Source: Alicyclobacillus tolerans (GTDB taxonomy: Bacteria > Bacillota > Bacilli > Alicyclobacillales > Alicyclobacillaceae). From it: 64,000 nucleotides of DNA. A program made the position numbers and the translations under genes. The stretch is from the NCBI RefSeq assembly GCF_021739485.1, contig NZ_JAJFNK010000008.1, positions 1-64,000 on the forward strand, read 5' to 3'. The first letter of the stretch is position 1; each line of letters opens with the position of its first letter. The notes below the pieces were generated by a model, which saw only the letters and a list, made by a program, of their open reading frames with translations, was not told where the DNA came from and searched no databases. Of this stretch, positions 35,475-44,228 are shown piece after piece.

Positions 35475-35902
35475 AAAAGTCTGTCGTGATTATGGCCAGT
35501 GTGCTCGGGTCTATAGCGGTCCTGCTGGCGGCTGGGGTTGGCGTGGACTGGTATTTTAAATCGGCGCATACCCCAAAGCGCCCTGCTCCCTTGACTGCAG
35601 CACAAGCCAAGGCCTTGCAAGTGAACTTGCCGCAAACAGTCACAAATTTGAAGGGCAGCGGTCTGATTCAGTTTGCCGTAACCTTGCAAGCGGCAAATGC
35701 CGCTACCAAGAACGAACTGACCGATTTACAGGCCGATGTCCAAGATTCCATCAATCAGACCATGCGTCAATTTACACCGGATGAATTGAGAACCACCCAG
35801 GGGTATGAAACCCTCAAGAACGCGATCAAAACGAACGTTAACGACATTTTGCCGCAAGGTTCGGTTTCTCAAGTGTACTTATCGCAAGTAGTGGTGCAGT
35901 AG
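35471..35902 (+). CDS. fliL: Flagellar basal-body-associated protein FliL
   Basis: Single-pass protein around the stator. 143 residues: TM helix at about 5-28, then an extracytoplasmic domain with VQDSINQTMRQFTPDELRTTQGYETLKNAIKTNVNDILPQGSVSQVYLSQ, the conserved FliL C-part. ATGA overlap with flbD, and 12 bases before fliM. Confidence 0.92.
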   Translation: MKKSVVIMASVLGSIAVLLAAGVGVDWYFKSAHTPKRPAPLTAAQAKALQVNLPQTVTNLKGSGLIQFAVTLQAANAATKNELTDLQADVQDSINQTMRQFTPDELRTTQGYETLKNAIKTNVNDILPQGSVSQVYLSQVVVQ

Positions 35903-35914
35903 GAGGCGTGAAAC

Positions 35915-36940
35915 GTGTCGGATGTCTTGTCGCAAGCCGAGATTGACTCTCTGCTTTCCGCGCTGACGAGTGGCGAAGTGAAGGCGGAAGACATTCTTGT
36001 TCCCACACCTGTGGCTAAGGTGCGGACCTACGACTTTCGTCGAGCGATGCGGTTTTCAAAAGACCACATTCGAATTCTATCGCGCATCCACGAGCACTTT
36101 GCGCGCTTGTTGACGACTCATCTGTCGGGGCAGTTGCGCAATGTCGTGCAAATTCAGGTTGAAAGCGTAGACCAGGTTCCCTATGAAGAATTTATTCGAT
36201 CGATACCGGCTTTGACGGTCGTACAGCTCATGGAGTTTTCCCCCCTGCAGGGAAAAGTTGCCGTGGAAATCAACCCACAGGTGGTTTTTGCCATCATCGA
36301 CCGGGTCATGGGCGGAATCATTAAAGGCCCATACCGGGAACGCGAATTGACCGAAATCGAAACGGCGCTGCTCGGCAGGGTCCTGTCCCACATGCCGCGT
36401 TTTTTCGCAGAGGCTTGGCGCAATGTGGGAGAACTGCGACCGCAGTTGCTGTCCATTGAGAGCAACCCGCAGTTTTTGCAGCTAACCACACCGAACGAAA
36501 CCGTTCTGGTGATTACACTAAGTGCCCATGTGGGAAACACGTCCGGACTCATCAATGTGTGTATACCTCATGTCACGATTGAACCGTTGATCCCAAAATT
36601 GAGTTCCCAGTACTTCATGGGCGTCGATACCGTCACTCCCACTCGGAAGCGCGACTCCGAGCGCATGACGTCGCATATCGGTCAAGCCCAAGTGGACGTA
36701 TGGGTTCGATTGGGGGAGGCAGAGACCAGCGTGGCGGAGATTCTCGAGTTGCAGCTCGGCGATATCATCCAGCTGTCCGCGCCCATCGATCAACCTGTGG
36801 GCGTGTATGTAGACAACGTCCTGACATATACGGGCAACGTCGGCGTCCATGGCCGGCACTACGCCGTGAAAATTCTAGACGAATGGAAAGGAGTGGTGGA
36901 ACATGAACGGGGACTCCAAACTGACGCAAGCGGAGATTGA
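35915..36940 (+). CDS. fliM: Flagellar motor switch protein FliM
   Basis: Switch protein that binds CheY-P and FliG. 341 residues: N-terminal CheY-binding peptide SQAEIDSLLSAL, a CheC-like middle domain (FARLLTTHLSGQLRN, EFIRSIPALTVVQLMEF, DRVMGG), and a C-terminal FliN-like SpoA domain (ELQLGDIIQLSAPIDQPVGVYVDNVLTYTGNVG). GTG start after AGGAGG. Its 3' end overlaps fliY by 38 bases. Confidence 0.96.
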   Translation: MSDVLSQAEIDSLLSALTSGEVKAEDILVPTPVAKVRTYDFRRAMRFSKDHIRILSRIHEHFARLLTTHLSGQLRNVVQIQVESVDQVPYEEFIRSIPALTVVQLMEFSPLQGKVAVEINPQVVFAIIDRVMGGIIKGPYRERELTEIETALLGRVLSHMPRFFAEAWRNVGELRPQLLSIESNPQFLQLTTPNETVLVITLSAHVGNTSGLINVCIPHVTIEPLIPKLSSQYFMGVDTVTPTRKRDSERMTSHIGQAQVDVWVRLGEAETSVAEILELQLGDIIQLSAPIDQPVGVYVDNVLTYTGNVGVHGRHYAVKILDEWKGVVEHERGLQTDASGD

Positions 36941-38171
36941 TGCACTGTTGGGGGGAACTGCGAGCCATGCAGCCGCCCCCGGAGGAGACGGAGTCGATCC
37001 CGTACTGACAGACCTGGAGAAAGACGCCCTCGGTGAAATTGGCAATATCTCTTTCGGTTCGGCTGCAACTTCGCTGTCGACTCTATTGCAGCAACGGGTA
37101 GAAATTACCACTCCAACGGTGACTTTGCTTCGGCGGGAAGAGGTTCACAATCAGTTTCCACGGCCCTATGTCCTGGTATCCGTGCAATTTACGGAGGGTC
37201 TCTCCGGTGTCAATGCGCTTGCGATCGAGCTGCAAGATGCGAAAACCATTGCGGATTTGATGATGGGGGGAAGTGGGGAAGGCGTAGCTGGAGAACTCAA
37301 CGAGTTGCACTTGAGTGCGGTCGGTGAAGCGATGAACCAGATGATGGGCAGTGCGGCCACATCCATGTCGTCGATGTTCTCCCGGACCATTAACATCTCT
37401 CCGCCGGACGTGAAGGTGGTCGATTTTGCCGCTGGCCATCCGGGAGAGTTTGGCTCCGCCCAGTGGCTGGTGAACGTGTCGTTCCGGTTGAAGATTGGGC
37501 GATTGGTCGACTCAAAAATCATGCAGTTGATCGCGTTTGATTTTGCCAAGGAGATGGTGCGCGTTCTTAGTCAGAGCGCCGATGGGGGGAGCGATTTAGG
37601 GCAGTACAACGCCGGAGAACACGGCTCTGCCCGTACTGTCGCTGCGGAAATGGCCACTTCCTCCGCACCGTACGCAAACTCGCAACCTGCGGTGCCGTCA
37701 ACGGCCCAGGTGAGTACAGCGTCGGGGCCAGAGCTTTTGCGCGCTGAGCCCGGGTACGGAGAGCCGGTCGAGATGAGACCGGCTCCGGCCATGGCGATGG
37801 CGCCTGCTTCGGTACAGCAGCAGGGCATGGCCGCTGTTGCGTCGACGGCAGTTGTACAGCGGCCTGAGTTTCCGGACTTTTCCTCGCCGCCAAGGGAAAC
37901 CGCGAAGGAACCCAGAAACTTGTCACTGCTGATGGACGTTCCATTGACTGTGACGGTAGAACTGGGACGTACCAAGAAGCCGATTCGGGACATTCTCGAA
38001 CTGGCCGCAGGAGCTGTCTTGGAACTCGACAAGCTCGCAGGTGAGCCGGTCGACATTTTTGTAAACAACAAACGGATTGCCATTGGGGAGGTGGTCGTGA
38101 TCGACGAAAACTTCGGTGTGCGGGTGACAGACATTGTCAGCCCCATTGAACGCGTCAAGAATTTGCAATAA
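36903..38171 (+). CDS. fliY: Flagellar motor switch phosphatase FliY
   Basis: FliN-type switch protein with CheY-P phosphatase activity. 422 residues: CheY-binding N-terminus LTQAEIDALLGG, a CheC-like domain with both active-site repeats (LGEIGNISFGSAATSLS and VGEAMNQMMGSAATSMS), a Pro/Ala-rich linker (about 225-330), and a C-terminal FliN/SpoA domain (LDVPLTVTVELGRTKKPIRDILELAAGAVLELDKLAGEPVDIFVN). ATG is 9 bases after AAAGGAG inside fliM. Confidence 0.96.
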   Translation: MNGDSKLTQAEIDALLGGTASHAAAPGGDGVDPVLTDLEKDALGEIGNISFGSAATSLSTLLQQRVEITTPTVTLLRREEVHNQFPRPYVLVSVQFTEGLSGVNALAIELQDAKTIADLMMGGSGEGVAGELNELHLSAVGEAMNQMMGSAATSMSSMFSRTINISPPDVKVVDFAAGHPGEFGSAQWLVNVSFRLKIGRLVDSKIMQLIAFDFAKEMVRVLSQSADGGSDLGQYNAGEHGSARTVAAEMATSSAPYANSQPAVPSTAQVSTASGPELLRAEPGYGEPVEMRPAPAMAMAPASVQQQGMAAVASTAVVQRPEFPDFSSPPRETAKEPRNLSLLMDVPLTVTVELGRTKKPIRDILELAAGAVLELDKLAGEPVDIFVNNKRIAIGEVVVIDENFGVRVTDIVSPIERVKNLQ

Positions 38172-38199
38172 TGCCGGGAACGACAACGCCATTTGCGGG

Positions 38200-38256
38200 T
38201 CGTGATTGGGTCGTGTGTCGTGGTTGAGTCGTGTGGGTTGTGATTCAGTCGTTTGG
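38200..38256. repeat. Three imperfect 18-20-bp tandem repeats between fliY and cheY
   Basis: Copies TCGTGATTGGGTCGTGTG (38200), TCGTGGTTGAGTCGTGTGGG (38218) and TTGTGATTCAGTCGTTTGG (38238) follow each other directly and end 20 bases before the cheY start. Each copy itself holds two TCGTG-like halves. Confidence 0.75.
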
Positions 38257-38275
38257 ATAGAAAGGTGGATTTATC

Positions 38276-38638
38276 GTGGGGAACCGCATTTTAGTTGTGG
38301 ACGACGCAGCCTTTATGAGAATGATGATCAAAGATATTTTGGTAAAAAACGGATACGAAGTCGTTGGCGAAGCTGGAGACGGGGCTCAAGCTGTGGAAAA
38401 ATACCAGGAACTGAAACCGGATTTGGTCACTTTAGACATCACGATGCCGGACGTCGACGGGATCGAGGCTTTGCGCAAGATCCGGTCTGTGGACCCGGGA
38501 GCCAAAGTCATCATGTGTTCAGCCATGGGACAGCAAGCTATGGTGATTGACGCTATACAGGCGGGTGCAAAAGACTTTATTGTTAAACCCTTTCAAGCAG
38601 AGCGGGTCCTTGAAGCGATTCGCAAGGCATTGGCATGA
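38276..38638 (+). CDS. cheY: Chemotaxis response regulator CheY
   Basis: Single receiver-domain protein of 120 residues that binds FliM/FliY when phosphorylated. The acidic pair DD at 9-10, phospho-acceptor D54 (VTLDITMPDVDG), a CSAMGQQ switch segment and the KPF motif (K in FIVKPFQ) are present. GTG start, 7 bases after AAAGGTGG. It lies between fliY and fliO as in Bacillus. No cheA is found in the window. Confidence 0.96.
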   Translation: MGNRILVVDDAAFMRMMIKDILVKNGYEVVGEAGDGAQAVEKYQELKPDLVTLDITMPDVDGIEALRKIRSVDPGAKVIMCSAMGQQAMVIDAIQAGAKDFIVKPFQAERVLEAIRKALA

Positions 38639-38664
38639 GTTTGTAAAGGCGGGTTTGGGTAGAT

Positions 38665-39198
38665 ATGCAGTTACACAAATTGGTGAGATGGTGGACATGC
38701 CGCAAATTTGCGAGGATTTGGCTTGGAGTTGCCGGCGCACTGTGGCTGTTCGCAGGTGTTTGGCCAACGCAGGTACAAGCGGCAACCACCGCTTCACAAC
38801 CGCTGGGGAACCCCATCTACGCGGTCATGAAGCTGTTTCTGTCGCTGATCGTCATTGTGGTGTTGGCGATTGTGTTCATCCGTTTTTTGGCTCGCAAAAC
38901 GCAGGTTCGGCAAACTGGAAGCATTCGCGTGTTGGCGGCCCAACAGATCGCTCCGAACCGCTTTGTCCAAGTGGTCGACGTCGCCGGAAAGCGGTACTTG
39001 CTGGGTGTGGGTACCGATGTACAACTGCTGGCTGACGTCACGCAGGAGTTTTCGGCCGACTTTGCTGACGACAAGCCGCAAGCTGCCTCTCGGGACTTTG
39101 CTGGTCAGTTGTCCGAAGCGCTCTTCGCAGCAAGACAGAAGTATCGGCTGGAAAAGGGGAAAAGGGGTCCGGAAAGTGATAAAGAAGGGTCGGATTAA
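38665..39198 (+). CDS. fliO: Flagellar biosynthesis protein FliO (FliZ)
   Basis: Helps assemble the FliP ring of the export gate. 177 residues: a signal-like segment (about 17-38), a TM helix (about 52-72), and the cytoplasmic FliO domain (SIRVLAAQQIAPNRFVQVVDVAGKRYLLGVGTDVQLLADV). C-terminus basic and disordered. fliP starts inside its last 23 bases. Confidence 0.9.
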   Translation: MQLHKLVRWWTCRKFARIWLGVAGALWLFAGVWPTQVQAATTASQPLGNPIYAVMKLFLSLIVIVVLAIVFIRFLARKTQVRQTGSIRVLAAQQIAPNRFVQVVDVAGKRYLLGVGTDVQLLADVTQEFSADFADDKPQAASRDFAGQLSEALFAARQKYRLEKGKRGPESDKEGSD

Positions 39199-40000
39199 AC
39201 AGAAAACCCGGCGTCTAAAATCGTTGAAAGTTTGGTTGTTTGTGTTTTGCGGTAGCCTTTTTACGGCTTTTTGGGGTTCGTTAGCTCCGGCCTCTGTCGT
39301 CTTTGCAGCGACGCAGCCGGGGGTTTTGGTTCCAGGCTTAAACCTGAGTGTGGGGACAAGCAGTTCGCCGCAAGCCGCAGGCGGAACGCTGCAGATTATC
39401 CTATTGTTGACCGTTTTCTCCATTGCGCCGGCCATCCTGGTTTTGATGACCAGTTTCACGCGCATCGTCGTTGTGCTCAGTTTTGTCCGCAACGCTTTGT
39501 CCTTGCAGCAGGCCCCTCCGAATCAGGTGCTGATTGGCTTGGCTTTATTTCTGACGTTGTTCGTCATGCAGCCGACGCTTCAGGCCGCCAACAAGGACGC
39601 GTTACAGCCCTATTTGCATGGCCAGATCAGTCAAAGTGTGGCCCTGACGCGGGCGGAGGCGCCGTTTAAAGTCTTTATGGCCAAGCAAACCCGAAATCAA
39701 GACCTTGAACTTTTTTTGCAGTACCGGCATTTGCAAAAACCGAAATCCGTCACAGATATTCCGATGACGGCATTGGTTCCGGCGTACGCCATTAGCGAAC
39801 TCAAAACGGCTTTTCAAATCGGCTTCATGATCTACATCCCTTTTCTCATCATCGACATTGTCGTGGCGACGACGCTGATGTCCATGGGCATGATGATGCT
39901 GCCGCCGGTTATGATCTCACTGCCGTTTAAAATTTTGTTGTTTGTCATGGTCGACGGGTGGTACCTGGTGGTCAAGTCGCTGCTTGCAGGGTATTCGTAA
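39176..40000 (+). CDS. fliP: Flagellar export-gate protein FliP
   Basis: Core subunit of the export gate. 274 residues: cleavable signal sequence (about 16-42), TM helices with APAILVLMTSFTRIVVVLSFVRNALSLQQAPPNQVLIGLALFLT-type family sequence, and the C-terminal FQIGFMIYIPFLIIDIVVATTLMSMGMMMLPPVMISLPFK-type region. GTG at 39176 follows AAAGGGG; the longer frame upstream is the shadow of fliO. Confidence 0.95.
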   Translation: MIKKGRIKQKTRRLKSLKVWLFVFCGSLFTAFWGSLAPASVVFAATQPGVLVPGLNLSVGTSSSPQAAGGTLQIILLLTVFSIAPAILVLMTSFTRIVVVLSFVRNALSLQQAPPNQVLIGLALFLTLFVMQPTLQAANKDALQPYLHGQISQSVALTRAEAPFKVFMAKQTRNQDLELFLQYRHLQKPKSVTDIPMTALVPAYAISELKTAFQIGFMIYIPFLIIDIVVATTLMSMGMMMLPPVMISLPFKILLFVMVDGWYLVVKSLLAGYS

Positions 40001-40044
40001 TTCTGCCCGGCATTCGAAAGAACGAAATAGGAGGTCTTCGCCAG

Positions 40045-40314
40045 GTGAACGCAAATTTCATTATGGGCCTTGGAGCCCAAGTCATGTGGGTCATTGTCAA
40101 AATCAGCGCGCCGATGTTGGGATTAGGATTAGCAGCCGGACTTATCATCAGTATTTTTCAGGCGACTACGCAGATTCAGGAACAGACGTTGGCATTTATT
40201 CCGAAGGTCGCTGCGGTGATCGCAGCGCTGATGATCTTCGGTCCTTGGATGTTGATTACAATTCTCGATTTTACGCAAAAGATTTTGGGCAACTTGATGT
40301 CGTTTGTCCAGTAA
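40045..40314 (+). CDS. fliQ: Flagellar export-gate protein FliQ
   Basis: 89 residues, two TM helices, with APMLGLGLAAGLIISIFQATTQIQEQTLAFIPK spanning the conserved segment of the family. GTG start 10 bases after AGGAGG. Sits between fliP and fliR, as expected for the FliP5-FliQ4-FliR1 gate. Confidence 0.94.
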   Translation: MNANFIMGLGAQVMWVIVKISAPMLGLGLAAGLIISIFQATTQIQEQTLAFIPKVAAVIAALMIFGPWMLITILDFTQKILGNLMSFVQ

Positions 40315-40320
40315 GCCGTC

Positions 40321-41097
40321 ATGCTGGTATTCGCGCTGAACCACTATTCGAGTTACTTATTGATACTACTGCGGGTTGTGGCCTTTATCGCCGTTTCTCC
40401 AATCCTTTCGGTTCGCGCTTGGCCGCAAGTGGCCAAGCTCGGGTTGGCCGCATTTGTCGCACTGCTCGTGACACCGCAGGTATCGCAGGCTCTGCCTTCC
40501 CCTTTTTCCGACCCGGGGGATTACATGTTGTTGGCCTTACAGGAAACAACTGTTGGGATTTTGCTGGGACTGGTCGCCTCAATGATGTTTTCGGTCATTG
40601 ACATTGCCGGGCAGTTGTTTGATTTGCAGATTGGGTTTGCGATGGCAAACCTCTTGGACCCGGCATCCGGTCAAACGCAAAGTTTGACGAGTTCGTTTTT
40701 GTCGGTGCTGTTTACCCTTTACTTTCTGGGGATGAACGGATTGGATGGTTTGGTGATGGCGGTATTAAACAGTTTCAAGTTGATCCCAGTCGGGCAGTTT
40801 CACATGCCGTCAAACTTCGAACAGGTACTGCTTCACATTTTGTTTCTGGTCATGACCATGGCGCTGCAGTTGGCAGCACCGCTTGTGACGGCCTTGCTTT
40901 TGACCAACATCACCTTTGCTCTATTATCTCGGGCTGTGCCGCAGATGAACGTGTTTGTCGTGGGGCTGCCAGTTCAGTTGTTTGTGGGGTTGACGTTGCT
41001 TGCCATTCTCATGCCAGCGATTACGTACTTTTTCGGCACGTTGTTCACAAATTTGTTTATGCAAATGAATTCACTGATGCAATTGGTAGGGGTATAG
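40321..41097 (+). CDS. fliR: Flagellar export-gate protein FliR
   Basis: 258-residue polytopic protein of the export gate with about six TM helices. Conserved pieces: RVVAFIAVSPILSVRAWPQVAKLGLA, IDIAGQLFDLQIGFAMANLLDP, and SRAVPQMNVFVVGLPVQLFVGL. Begins 6 bases after the fliQ stop and ends 4 bases before flhB. Confidence 0.94.
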   Translation: MLVFALNHYSSYLLILLRVVAFIAVSPILSVRAWPQVAKLGLAAFVALLVTPQVSQALPSPFSDPGDYMLLALQETTVGILLGLVASMMFSVIDIAGQLFDLQIGFAMANLLDPASGQTQSLTSSFLSVLFTLYFLGMNGLDGLVMAVLNSFKLIPVGQFHMPSNFEQVLLHILFLVMTMALQLAAPLVTALLLTNITFALLSRAVPQMNVFVVGLPVQLFVGLTLLAILMPAITYFFGTLFTNLFMQMNSLMQLVGV

Positions 41098-41101
41098 TCC
41101 T

Positions 41102-42190
41102 GTGTTGGAGTTCAATTTACAGCGGTTCGCCGGAGAAAAAACGGAGAGGGCAACGCCGAAGCGACGCCAAGAAGCCAGACGCAAGGGTCAAATGGCAAAA
41201 AGCCCAGAACTGACGTCTGCCATCACTCTCATAGCTGTACTGGTAGCGCTCAAAGCCTTCGGACCGACCATCTGGACCCACTGGTACAACATGATGGCAG
41301 GGGACTTAGGAGGCATCGACGTTCAGCATTCGATCACGCAAGAGCAAGTGTTTCACTTGTTTTACCGCGACGTGGGCGTCATTGTCAGCTTGCTTGCCCC
41401 GGTGCTGGCGGTTGGAGTCATCACGGGTCTGTTGATGAATTTTATTCAGGTCCGCTTCGTATTCCTCCCCAACCTGTTAATTCCGGATTTTAGCCGGATT
41501 TCCCCCGTTGCGGGATTTCAGAGGCTGTTTTCTGTGAGGTCCCTGGTTGAGACGCTGAAGTCCATGGCGAAGTTGTCCGTCATCGGGATCCTCATCTATT
41601 CGACCTTCTTGAGTGTGCTTCCGGACTTGCAAAGCCTGCTTAACGCGGACTTGTCCATGGTTCCGGGGTATGTGGGCCATGTCGTTTTCCAATTGGCGAT
41701 AAAAATTGCCGTGTTAATGCTGGTCCTGGCAATTTTGGACTTTATGTTTCAGCGTTTTCAGTTTGAAAAGGGTTTGAAGATGTCTAAAGACGAGGTCAAG
41801 GACGAGCACAAGCAACAGGAAGGCGACCCGAAGGTCAAAGGGAAAATTCGTCAAAAGGGGCGCTCTTTGGTGATGCAGCGGATGATGAAGGACGTCCCGA
41901 AAGCGGACGTGGTCGTCACCAACCCGACGCACTTTGCGATTGCTTTGAAGTACGACTCTGCAACCATGCAAGCTCCCACCGTTTTGGCCAAGGGTCAAGA
42001 CGAAACAGCACGCCGGATTCGCGAACTCGCTGAGGAAGCAAACGTTCCGCTGGTCGAGAACAAACCGCTTGCACAGACGCTGTTTCGGACCGTCGAAGTA
42101 GGGGATGCGGTGCCCGGGGAACTGTACAAAGCGGTGGCCGAGGTGCTGGCCTACGTGTACCGCCTAAGACAAAGGACGACAAGGGGGTGA
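41102..42190 (+). CDS. flhB: Flagellar export switch protein FlhB
   Basis: Controls export specificity. 362 residues: EKTERATPKRRQEARRKGQ at the N-terminus, four TM helices, and a cytoplasmic tail with the self-cleaving N274-P-T-H277 site and VPLVENKPLAQTLFRTVEVGDAVPGELYKAVAEVLAYVYRL. Full length and intact, unlike the tail-only copy at 11646-11912. GTG start after GGGG. Confidence 0.96.
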   Translation: MLEFNLQRFAGEKTERATPKRRQEARRKGQMAKSPELTSAITLIAVLVALKAFGPTIWTHWYNMMAGDLGGIDVQHSITQEQVFHLFYRDVGVIVSLLAPVLAVGVITGLLMNFIQVRFVFLPNLLIPDFSRISPVAGFQRLFSVRSLVETLKSMAKLSVIGILIYSTFLSVLPDLQSLLNADLSMVPGYVGHVVFQLAIKIAVLMLVLAILDFMFQRFQFEKGLKMSKDEVKDEHKQQEGDPKVKGKIRQKGRSLVMQRMMKDVPKADVVVTNPTHFAIALKYDSATMQAPTVLAKGQDETARRIRELAEEANVPLVENKPLAQTLFRTVEVGDAVPGELYKAVAEVLAYVYRLRQRTTRG

Positions 42191-42194
42191 GGGG

Positions 42195-44228
42195 ATGAAA
42201 AAAGCTGACCTAGGGGTGATGGTTGCCGTCATCGGGATCGTCGTGATGATGGTCATTCCGGTAAGCAAGACGCTGCTCGACGTTTTGCTCATCGTCAATT
42301 TGTTTATTTCGATGACTGTTTTGTTGGTGTCCATGAACACCCAAGAGCCGCTCGAGTTCTCCGTGTTCCCCTCACTGCTGATGATTACGACCATCTACAG
42401 ACTGGCGTTGAACGTTTCGTCGACCCGGTTGATTTTGACGCAGCACGATGCCGGAGACGTGATTCGAACTTTCGGCAACTTCGTCATTGGCAACAACATC
42501 GTCGTGGGCTTCATTGTCTATCTGATTTTGGCCATCATCCAATTTATCGTGATTACCCGCGGCGCGGAACGCGTCGCTGAGGTCGCGGCGCGGTTCACGC
42601 TCGACGCGATGCCTGGAAAACAAATTTCGATTGACGCCGACTTGAACTCGGGATTGATTACAGAGCAAGAAGCCCGTGCGCGCCGGCAGCAAATTGAACG
42701 CGAGGCCGATTTTTACGGTGCGATGGACGGCGCTTCCAAGTTTGTCAAGGGAGACGCCATCGCGTCGATGTTGATTGTCGGCATCAACACGGTTGGTGGA
42801 TTTATCATTGGCATGGCCATGAACGGGATGAGTTGGCAAACATCCGCTCAAACGTACACGCTGCTGTCCGTGGGCGACGGCCTGGTGAGTCAAATCCCGG
42901 CCTTGCTGCTATCGACCGCCACGGGCTTGATGGTCACGCGCGCAGCCTCGGAATCCAACTTAGGGACTGACGTGGTTTCGCAGGTTTTTGCTTTCCCTCG
43001 CACGCTCTACATCGTCGCCGTGGCACTGTTCATGTTGGGCCTGTTTACGCCCATTGGCATCCTGCGTACGCTGCCTGTGGCCGCTACGGCTGCAATCGTG
43101 GCTTGGCGGGTGCAGGAGAAAGCCAAACGGATGCAGCGCAAGGAAGAAGAGACGAAGGTTCGCAGCCGCAAGGAAGATACGAAAAAACCGGAAAGCGTGC
43201 TTTCCCTCATTTCCGTGGAACCCATTGAGTTTGAGTTTGGCTATGCCTTAATCCCGATTGTCGACAGCAAGCAAGGTGGAGACCTACTGGATCGCGTCGT
43301 CATGATCCGGCGCCAGTTAGCGCTGGAACTGGGCATGGTGATTCCAGTCATTCGCCTGCGCGACAACATTCAACTGAAGCCCTCGGAATACACCATCAAG
43401 ATTCGAGGCGTCGAAATCGCGGGCGGGGAACTCATGATGGGTCACTGGCTGGCGATGAGCCCCGGCCTTGACGACGCGTCGGTCATCGGAATCCCCACCA
43501 AAGAACCCGCCTTTGGATTGCCCGCGTTGTGGGTCAACGCGGAGATGAAGATGCGAGCGGAAGCGGCCGGCTATACGGTTGTCGATCCGTCTTCCGCAGT
43601 CGCCACACACTTGACGGAAGTGTTGAAACGCCATTCGCACGAATTGCTTGGCCGCCAGGAAACCAAGGCACTCCTCGATCACGTGAAGACGACAGCCCCG
43701 GCCGTTGTAGACGAGGTCGTACCTGGAGTCCTCAACGTTGGGCAGGTCCAGCGGGTGTTGGCCAACTTGCTGCAGGAACGCATCTCCATCCGCGACATGG
43801 TTACGATCCTCGAGACATTGGCCGATTTTGGGCGTCAAACTCAAGACACAGACGTCCTCACTGAATCCGTCCGGAGGGCACTTGCCCGTCAAATTTGCCA
43901 TCAGTTCCGCATCCCTGGTCAACCGCTGACCGTCATTACACTGGCGCCCACGGTGGAAGAACGCTTGCAGTCCAGTTTGGTTCAGCACGAAGGCGGAGTG
44001 TTGATTGGCGCGGAGCCTCAACTTGCGCAGCAAATTCACCGGAGGTTGCAGGAGGAATCCGCGAAGTTGTCGGCGATGGGTAAATCCACGGTGCTCCTGG
44101 CGCACCCGCAGCTAAGGCTGCCGATTCGGCGCTGGCTCGAACGCCTGATGCCGGACTTAGTCGTGCTTTCATATAACGAGTTGGATCCAGGCGTCGAAAT
44201 CGAAAGTGGAGGGGTGGTGAATCTCTAG
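42195..44228 (+). CDS. flhA: Flagellar export protein FlhA
   Basis: Nonameric export-gate protein. 677 residues: eight TM segments in the first about 300, with the FHIPEP-like family region containing ERVAEVAARFTLDAMPGKQ and DADLNSGLITEQEARARR, and a large cytoplasmic domain that docks substrates and chaperones (about 310-677). ATG follows GGGTGAGG, 4 bases after flhB. Confidence 0.96.
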   Translation: MKKADLGVMVAVIGIVVMMVIPVSKTLLDVLLIVNLFISMTVLLVSMNTQEPLEFSVFPSLLMITTIYRLALNVSSTRLILTQHDAGDVIRTFGNFVIGNNIVVGFIVYLILAIIQFIVITRGAERVAEVAARFTLDAMPGKQISIDADLNSGLITEQEARARRQQIEREADFYGAMDGASKFVKGDAIASMLIVGINTVGGFIIGMAMNGMSWQTSAQTYTLLSVGDGLVSQIPALLLSTATGLMVTRAASESNLGTDVVSQVFAFPRTLYIVAVALFMLGLFTPIGILRTLPVAATAAIVAWRVQEKAKRMQRKEEETKVRSRKEDTKKPESVLSLISVEPIEFEFGYALIPIVDSKQGGDLLDRVVMIRRQLALELGMVIPVIRLRDNIQLKPSEYTIKIRGVEIAGGELMMGHWLAMSPGLDDASVIGIPTKEPAFGLPALWVNAEMKMRAEAAGYTVVDPSSAVATHLTEVLKRHSHELLGRQETKALLDHVKTTAPAVVDEVVPGVLNVGQVQRVLANLLQERISIRDMVTILETLADFGRQTQDTDVLTESVRRALARQICHQFRIPGQPLTVITLAPTVEERLQSSLVQHEGGVLIGAEPQLAQQIHRRLQEESAKLSAMGKSTVLLAHPQLRLPIRRWLERLMPDLVVLSYNELDPGVEIESGGVVNL

